Shown in pieces: positions 59,612 to 64,000 of a DNA stretch of 64,000 nt. The position numbers and the translations under genes are program-made. Source of the DNA: Chitinophaga niastensis (GTDB taxonomy: Bacteria; Bacteroidota; Bacteroidia; Chitinophagales; Chitinophagaceae). Where the stretch lies: positions 248,001 to 312,000 of the forward strand of contig NZ_PYAW01000001.1 in assembly GCF_003014755.1 (NCBI RefSeq), given 5' to 3'. How positions within the stretch are numbered: the first letter of the stretch is position 1; each line of letters starts with the position of its first letter. The notes beneath the pieces are model-generated. The model had not been told where the DNA came from and ran no database searches. It saw nothing but the letters and a program-made list of their open reading frames with translations.

Positions 59612-60559
59612 TTACTTTGACCAATCTGTTTCCAAAAGTTGTCTATAGATTCTATCTATACCATCTTTCAATCCTATAGTTGCACTCCAGCCATAGGAAT
59701 GCAGTTTACTTACATCCATTAATTTACGAGGGGTACCATCTGGTTTTGAGTGATCGAATGTTAGCTTTCCTTCATAACCCACTATACTGCATATCAATTT
59801 TGCCAGATCTCCGATGCTGATATCTTCACCAACGCCAATATTCACCAGTCCCTTTTCATTATAATTTTGCATGAGATATACGCAGGCATCTGCCATATCA
59901 TCGGCATGAAGAAATTCACGTTTAGGCGTTCCCGTTCCCCATATATTTACTTCCGGATTTTTAGTTACGGCTGCTTCATGAATTTTGCGGAGAAGTGCAG
60001 GCAGTACATGTGAATTATTGAGATCATAATTATCATTTGGGCCATACAAATTGGTAGGCATTACAGAAATAAAGTTGCATCCGTATTGCGCCCTATAAGC
60101 ATCGCACATTTCAATACCGGCAATCTTTGCAATGGCATAAGGTTCGTTTGTTGGTTCTAATTGACCAGTGAGCAGATACTCTTCCTTTAATGGCTGTGGA
60201 GCCATTTTGGGATAAATACAGGAAGAGCCGAGAAACATCAGTTTCTTTACTCCCGCCTTAAACGAGTGGTGGATCACATTGCTCTGGATCATCAGGTTAT
60301 CATAGATAAATTCTCCCCGATAGGTATTATTAGCTACAATACCGCCCACCTTTGCTGCTGCAAGAAATACGAAATCCGGTTTCTCTGTTTCAAAAAAAGC
60401 AGCTACTGCTTCCTGGTTACGTAAGTCAAGTTCTGAAGAGGTGCGCGTAATAAAGTTATGCCATCCTCCCTGCTGCAATCTTCTCATAATTGCGGAACCT
60501 ACCATTCCACGATGCCCTGCAATGTATATTTTACTATCTTTTTCCATCTGGCTATTCAA
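59612..60559 (-). CDS. fcl: GDP-L-fucose synthase
   Basis: 315 residues. Epimerises and reduces GDP-4-keto-6-deoxy-mannose to GDP-L-fucose with NADPH. SDR features: [14 protein letters not shown] (NADP-binding, about 15-28), [14 protein letters not shown], the catalytic Ser in [17 protein letters not shown], and the Tyr-x-x-x-Lys pair in YAIAKIAG. The ORF starts 8 bp inside gmd (60559), while an ATG at 60547 lies just after the gmd stop; both are plausible. Coupled to gmd, so fucose is supplied for a surface glycan. Confidence 0.94.
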   Translation of the reverse strand: MNSQMEKDSKIYIAGHRGMVGSAIMRRLQQGGWHNFITRTSSELDLRNQEAVAAFFETEKPDFVFLAAAKVGGIVANNTYRGEFIYDNLMIQSNVIHHSFKAGVKKLMFLGSSCIYPKMAPQPLKEEYLLTGQLEPTNEPYAIAKIAGIEMCDAYRAQYGCNFISVMPTNLYGPNDNYDLNNSHVLPALLRKIHEAAVTKNPEVNIWGTGTPKREFLHADDMADACVYLMQNYNEKGLVNIGVGEDISIGDLAKLICSIVGYEGKLTFDHSKPDGTPRKLMDVSKLHSYGWSATIGLKDGIDRIYRQLLETDWSK

Positions 60560-61664
60560 ACTGGTTTAATACCTTATACCCTGCATCCTTTAATAATTTC
60601 TCCCGATTGAATAGCTCCACATCAGCAGCCACCATCTCTTTTACTAAGGCAGCCAGGTCGTATTTGGGTTTCCAATTAAGTTTCTGCCGGGCCTTTGATG
60701 GATCTCCTATCAGCAGTTCCACTTCTGTGGGTCTGAAATAACGGGGGTCAATGGCTACTACTTCCTGACCGGGTTTAAGTATACTGTCGGAGGAGGCTAC
60801 ACTTTTAACAATGCCTTTTTCCTCCACGCCGGTTCCCCTGAATTCCAGTTCCACACCTACTTCAGAAAAGGACATGCTGATAAAATCACGGACAGTATTA
60901 GTAATGCCGGTGGCAATTACGAAGTCTTCCGGCTTGTCCTGTTGCAGGATAAGGTACATCGCTTCTACATAATCCTTTGCGTGTCCCCAGTCCCTTTTGG
61001 CGTCCAGGTTACCCATATACAGTTTATCCTGCATACCGAGAGACATCTTGGCGACCCCTCTGGTTATTTTCCTTGTTACAAAGGTTTCACCTCTTAACGG
61101 ACTTTCGTGGTTAAAAAGGATACCATTGCAGGCAAACATATTATAAGCTTCCCGGTAATTTACAGTGATCCAGTAGGCATACATTTTTGCTACTGCATAT
61201 GGAGAACGGGGATAGAAAGGTGTCTTCTCAGATTGGGGTACTTCCTGGACCATACCATATAGCTCCGATGTGGAAGCCTGGTAAATCCTTGTTTTCTGAG
61301 TTAAACCAAGCAGGCGTACAGCTTCCAGGATACGCAGGGTACCTATGCCATCGGCATCAGCAGTATATTCAGGGGCTTCAAAGCTAACCTGGACATGGCT
61401 CATAGCCCCCAGGTTATAAATTTCATCCGGCTGAACTTCCTGAATAATACGAATCAGGTTGGTAGAGTCGGTGAGATCTCCATAATGTAACTTAAATCTC
61501 ACCTCCTTTTCATGGGGGTCCTGATATAAATGATCTATCCTGTCTGTATTAAAGAGAGAGCTTCTTCTTTTGATACCATGGACTTCGTAACCTTTTTTCA
61601 GGAGCAACTGGGCCAGATAAGCACCATCCTGACCAGTGATCCCTGTTATAAGCGCTTTTTTCAT
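60552..61664 (-). CDS. gmd: GDP-mannose 4,6-dehydratase
   Basis: 370 residues. Converts GDP-D-mannose to GDP-4-keto-6-deoxy-mannose. Hallmarks: [20 protein letters not shown] (Rossmann, residues 7-26), [16 protein letters not shown], the catalytic Thr/Glu region [20 protein letters not shown], Tyr-x-x-x-Lys in [10 protein letters not shown], and [17 protein letters not shown]. It overlaps fcl by 8 bp or abuts it, forming one unit for GDP-L-fucose. Upstream is the GH18 gene, with 45 nt between. Confidence 0.95.
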   Translation of the reverse strand: MKKALITGITGQDGAYLAQLLLKKGYEVHGIKRRSSLFNTDRIDHLYQDPHEKEVRFKLHYGDLTDSTNLIRIIQEVQPDEIYNLGAMSHVQVSFEAPEYTADADGIGTLRILEAVRLLGLTQKTRIYQASTSELYGMVQEVPQSEKTPFYPRSPYAVAKMYAYWITVNYREAYNMFACNGILFNHESPLRGETFVTRKITRGVAKMSLGMQDKLYMGNLDAKRDWGHAKDYVEAMYLILQQDKPEDFVIATGITNTVRDFISMSFSEVGVELEFRGTGVEEKGIVKSVASSDSILKPGQEVVAIDPRYFRPTEVELLIGDPSKARQKLNWKPKYDLAALVKEMVAADVELFNREKLLKDAGYKVLNQFE

Positions 61665-61709
61665 TATAAGTATTAATTCCCGGCAAAAATACTCATAAGA
61701 TTTTTGTTA

Positions 61710-62741
61710 TTATTCAATCGATCTCACATTTGCCATATTCTTTATTTGTGAGCGTTGATAATCCCTGGTTTCGTCTTTCATTGCCTTAATAAGTGAGGTA
61801 GTCTCATCGTCGCTATCTCCATTTATTTCCCATATCATAATACCGCCAACATTTCTCAAAGCCAGGTCAACTTTCTTTTTAATGGTTCCTTTTCCGTTGT
61901 AATATACACCGTTAAAGAGATCAGCATCAGGGTCAGCACCTTTGCTGATCAGGTCTTTATAATAAGGAGGAACCACTTTGGGATTACGGCCGTAAGTAGG
62001 CAGCCCCAGGTTGGCTTTTTCTCTTGGAAGTTGACGGTCTACTATCCAGTAATTGAGGCTGGTCACTGCAAAGTCGTAGCTGGAATGAGCAGGATGATCC
62101 ATATCATCATAGGCCATAATATTAAAATAATCAGCCAATGGGTATAAATCATTTAACGCCAAAACTCCCCATTTAGGCTTTGCATGTATTGCTATGGAAA
62201 GTATTTTTCCTTTCTGATGCAATCTATCAGATAATTTTTTTGTCAATATTACCAGCTTTTGTGGTTCATCTGAGTTGAACTGGGGATATTCCCAGTCAAG
62301 GTCTATTCCGTCAAGCTGATATTTGTCAACAGCGGCCATTACATTATCTACAAAAGTATTCTCCAGACTTTCATTGCTGGTAATTTTAGTGAATGTCTTA
62401 TCAGTATATTGCCCACCAAGAGCACCCACTACCTTTACGTGATACGGTTTAGCCTGTGCTACAATATCATACAACTTATCATTGGCTTTTTCATTTAAGA
62501 TAGTCCCGTCTGGCATTGGTTTAAGAAATGCGAAATTAACACAGGTAATATTCTCGAATTTTATTTTGGAAACAGGACCCCAGTTGGAAAAATACCCTAT
62601 GATTCTAAAAGGTTGCTGGGATTGAACTGTTGTAGTTGTTTTAGGCTTTTTCCGCTTTGTTTTTTTGTGTTGTGCTGTAGCAGGGGCGGTTACTAACAGG
62701 CAAAAAAACAGGAGGAGTAGTTGGTAATATTTGGCTTTCAT
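61710..62741 (-). CDS. GH18 family glycoside hydrolase (chitinase-like)
   Basis: 343 residues from ATG 62741; the longer frame to 62837 overlaps the glycosyltransferase and is not supported. Signal peptide 1-23 (LLLLFFCLLVTAPATAQ). The GH18 barrel has RIIGYFSNWG, the SxGG-like GALGGQYTDK motif and the catalytic DxxDxDxE motif in LDGIDLDWEYPQ, with the later YDDMDHPAHSSYDFA and WEINGDSDD segments. It hydrolyses beta-1,4-GlcNAc-type linkages by the GH18 mechanism. It is embedded between sugar-nucleotide and glycosyltransferase genes, so it could edit a surface glycan rather than degrade chitin. Confidence 0.92.
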   Translation of the reverse strand: MKAKYYQLLLLFFCLLVTAPATAQHKKTKRKKPKTTTTVQSQQPFRIIGYFSNWGPVSKIKFENITCVNFAFLKPMPDGTILNEKANDKLYDIVAQAKPYHVKVVGALGGQYTDKTFTKITSNESLENTFVDNVMAAVDKYQLDGIDLDWEYPQFNSDEPQKLVILTKKLSDRLHQKGKILSIAIHAKPKWGVLALNDLYPLADYFNIMAYDDMDHPAHSSYDFAVTSLNYWIVDRQLPREKANLGLPTYGRNPKVVPPYYKDLISKGADPDADLFNGVYYNGKGTIKKKVDLALRNVGGIMIWEINGDSDDETTSLIKAMKDETRDYQRSQIKNMANVRSIE

Positions 62742-62760
62742 ATGATGAATTTTATAAATA

Positions 62761-63888
62761 TTAACTATCCGGAAATAGCTTTTTACCATTTCCTTCCAAT
62801 ATATCGACAAAAACTTCTTCGTGAAGTTTAATAACACGATTCCAATTATAATTGTTATTTATTTTATCCTTATTCCCAAGGAGAAAAGATGCTTTGTGCT
62901 TGTTTGCCAGCTCATCCGCATCCGAGAGGGCTGCAGCAAGTTGTTCCCTGCTGGTGAAATAAATAGCATTACTGTCCAGCACGCCCTTGTTAAAATTATT
63001 GCCATGGGCAAATATAAAAGCGTCAGATGCCATTGCTTCCAATAAGGAAGGATTGGTTCCTCCCACAGAATGCCCATGCATATAGGCTTTACTATAATAT
63101 CTGAGTGAGTCCAGCTTCTGCTTATCATATATCCCTCCCAGGAAGCGGATGTTCTTATGCGGGTAATTTGCTTGTAAATACTTCCCGTATTTGCTTTGGT
63201 GATTTCCAATAACAATAAACGGGGATGGATGCCCGGAATCAAGATAGGCGTCCAGAATCATAGTAATATTATTTTCAGGTTCAAGCCGTGCAATCAGAAT
63301 AAAATAGTCATTCATCTGCAGGTTAAATTCTGTGAGGGCTTGCTCATCATAGGCCAATACTGCATCGGCCCCGTATGGCAGATAAATGGTATCTGCATTA
63401 AAGGTCTCTTTATAGTATTGTTGTATTCCTATGTTATCTGCAATCAGGTAATGAGATTTTTTTATAGCCAGCTTTTCAAAATAGCGCATCAGCCTACGGG
63501 TAATAAAATTCCACTTGGACCGTTTCCATTCCAGCCCATCCATATTGGTAAGCACAGGCACTGTGCTGTTTTTCAACAAAAAATAGGAAGGCGATGCCGT
63601 TCCATATCCTGCCTCATAGATAAGATCAAAATCCTGCGCCAGGGCATGTTTGAGAGATCTGTAATCATAGATGAAATTACCCATTGAACCGATCGTCTGT
63701 TCCGGGCTTTTAATCTTCTGAATTTTCACCCCCTTGAAAGTATCTTCCTGATAACTATGAAAATGGGGATTATAGACTGTTACATTGTGTCCCAATTCTA
63801 CGAGTCCAACTGAAATATATTCGGCAAACTGCTCAAATCCTCCGTAATTATTGGGGATACCTCTTGTACCCAGTATCGCTATCTTCAT
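62761..63888 (-). CDS. DUF1972 family glycosyltransferase
   Basis: 375 residues from ATG 63888; a TTG at 63897 would add three and overlap the preceding gene's stop. The N-terminus KIAILGTRGIPNNYGGFEQF and the YEAGYGTASPSYFLL segment are hallmarks of the DUF1972 GT4 group (rhamnosyl/fucosyltransferase-like enzymes). The C-terminal half has the donor-site HGHSVGGTNPSLLEAMASDA, with the usual acidic residue. It probably adds a sugar to a lipid-linked polysaccharide intermediate. It lies 5 nt after the stop of a partial upstream gene, so it belongs to a longer locus that continues beyond the window. Confidence 0.9.
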   Translation of the reverse strand: MKIAILGTRGIPNNYGGFEQFAEYISVGLVELGHNVTVYNPHFHSYQEDTFKGVKIQKIKSPEQTIGSMGNFIYDYRSLKHALAQDFDLIYEAGYGTASPSYFLLKNSTVPVLTNMDGLEWKRSKWNFITRRLMRYFEKLAIKKSHYLIADNIGIQQYYKETFNADTIYLPYGADAVLAYDEQALTEFNLQMNDYFILIARLEPENNITMILDAYLDSGHPSPFIVIGNHQSKYGKYLQANYPHKNIRFLGGIYDKQKLDSLRYYSKAYMHGHSVGGTNPSLLEAMASDAFIFAHGNNFNKGVLDSNAIYFTSREQLAAALSDADELANKHKASFLLGNKDKINNNYNWNRVIKLHEEVFVDILEGNGKKLFPDS

Positions 63889-63893
63889 CTTAC

Positions 63894-63998
63894 TCAACTA
63901 TTTTTATCATTTCTTAACTTAAAGTCATTGATTGCAGCCAGGAGATATACTACGGGCAATGCACTCACGATATTATTAATACCTACTTTGAACACAGG
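63894..63998 (-). CDS. 3' end of a gene continuing beyond the window (membrane-protein-like)
   Basis: The last 34 codons of a minus-strand gene, reading PVFKVGINNIVSALPVVYLL and ending KNS with a TGA at 63894-63896. The hydrophobic tail segment NIVSALPVVYLLAAIN suggests a terminal membrane helix, as in O-antigen ligase/polymerase or flippase proteins, but too little is seen to name it. It lies 5 nt before the glycosyltransferase start, in the same operon. Confidence 0.5.
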   Translation of the reverse strand, partial: PVFKVGINNIVSALPVVYLLAAINDFKLRNDKNS

Positions 63999-64000
63999 AT

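Overview
The window is a stretch of a Bacteroidota chromosome, most likely family Chitinophagaceae (Chitinophaga-like). This is inferred from a SusC/SusD pair, FadR- and AraC-type regulators, Bacteroidota-typical families (DUF5690, DUF983, DUF6580, CPBP, 2TM, the Uup branch of ABC-F), many secreted lipoproteins, and several promoters with the Bacteroidota -7 box TAnnTTTG. The ends cut genes: the 3' end of a DUF502 gene at the left and the 3' end of a membrane-protein-like gene at the right. Nearly every base between is coding. There is no rRNA, CRISPR, prophage or intact transposase.

Layout. 0-11 kb: serine biosynthesis (serC plus DUF1015), a PLC/S1-P1-like secreted enzyme, CPBP and TPR proteins, PaaN aldehyde dehydrogenase, YceI, and an acyl-CoA synthetase. 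10.9-11.7 kb: tRNA-Arg(CCT) followed by wreckage of an integrative element (tyrosine-recombinase N-terminus abutting an AraC fragment). 11.8-19.4 kb: accessory genes (PL7 alginate lyase, 2H phosphoesterase, DoxX, AraC regulators, SMI1/KNR4, SnoaL). 19.4-24 kb: a four-gene MacAB/TolC-type efflux operon. 24-32.7 kb: DUF983, AraC, a large S9 peptidase, sterol desaturase, a GntR/FadR regulator with an Fsr-like MFS pump, EamA and TPR proteins. 32.8-39.9 kb: a vitamin B12 uptake and salvage locus (BtuB-like receptor, DUF6580 membrane protein, DUF5074 surface lipoprotein, CobU, CobT, CobS, CobC). 40-47.4 kb: TatA, a DUF5690 transporter, SusD, SusC and an XRE-cupin regulator. 47.5-51 kb: MarC, tRNA-Arg(CCG), and a 2.6 kb insert bounded by a 14-bp copy of the tRNA 3' end. 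51-64 kb: methyltransferase, ABC-F ATPase, an outer-membrane barrel, a dimethylformamidase-like lipoprotein, a di-heme peroxidase, GDP-fucose synthesis (gmd, fcl), GH18 and a glycosyltransferase, i.e. the edge of a surface-polysaccharide locus.

Three patterns stand out. First, eight unusually long AT-rich hairpins lie within 30 nt of a stop codon, each between two co-directional genes; the arms of most are short tandem arrays of degenerate 7-9-mers. Second, the SusC and DUF5690 promoters share a 15-bp motif and a second half-site at identical spacing from a CCTTTG box, which predicts one regulon joining outer- and inner-membrane transport. Third, both tRNA-Arg genes are followed by related ~80-bp segments, one beside an integrase remnant and one inside an att-bounded insert, pointing to two decayed relatives of one integrative-element family.
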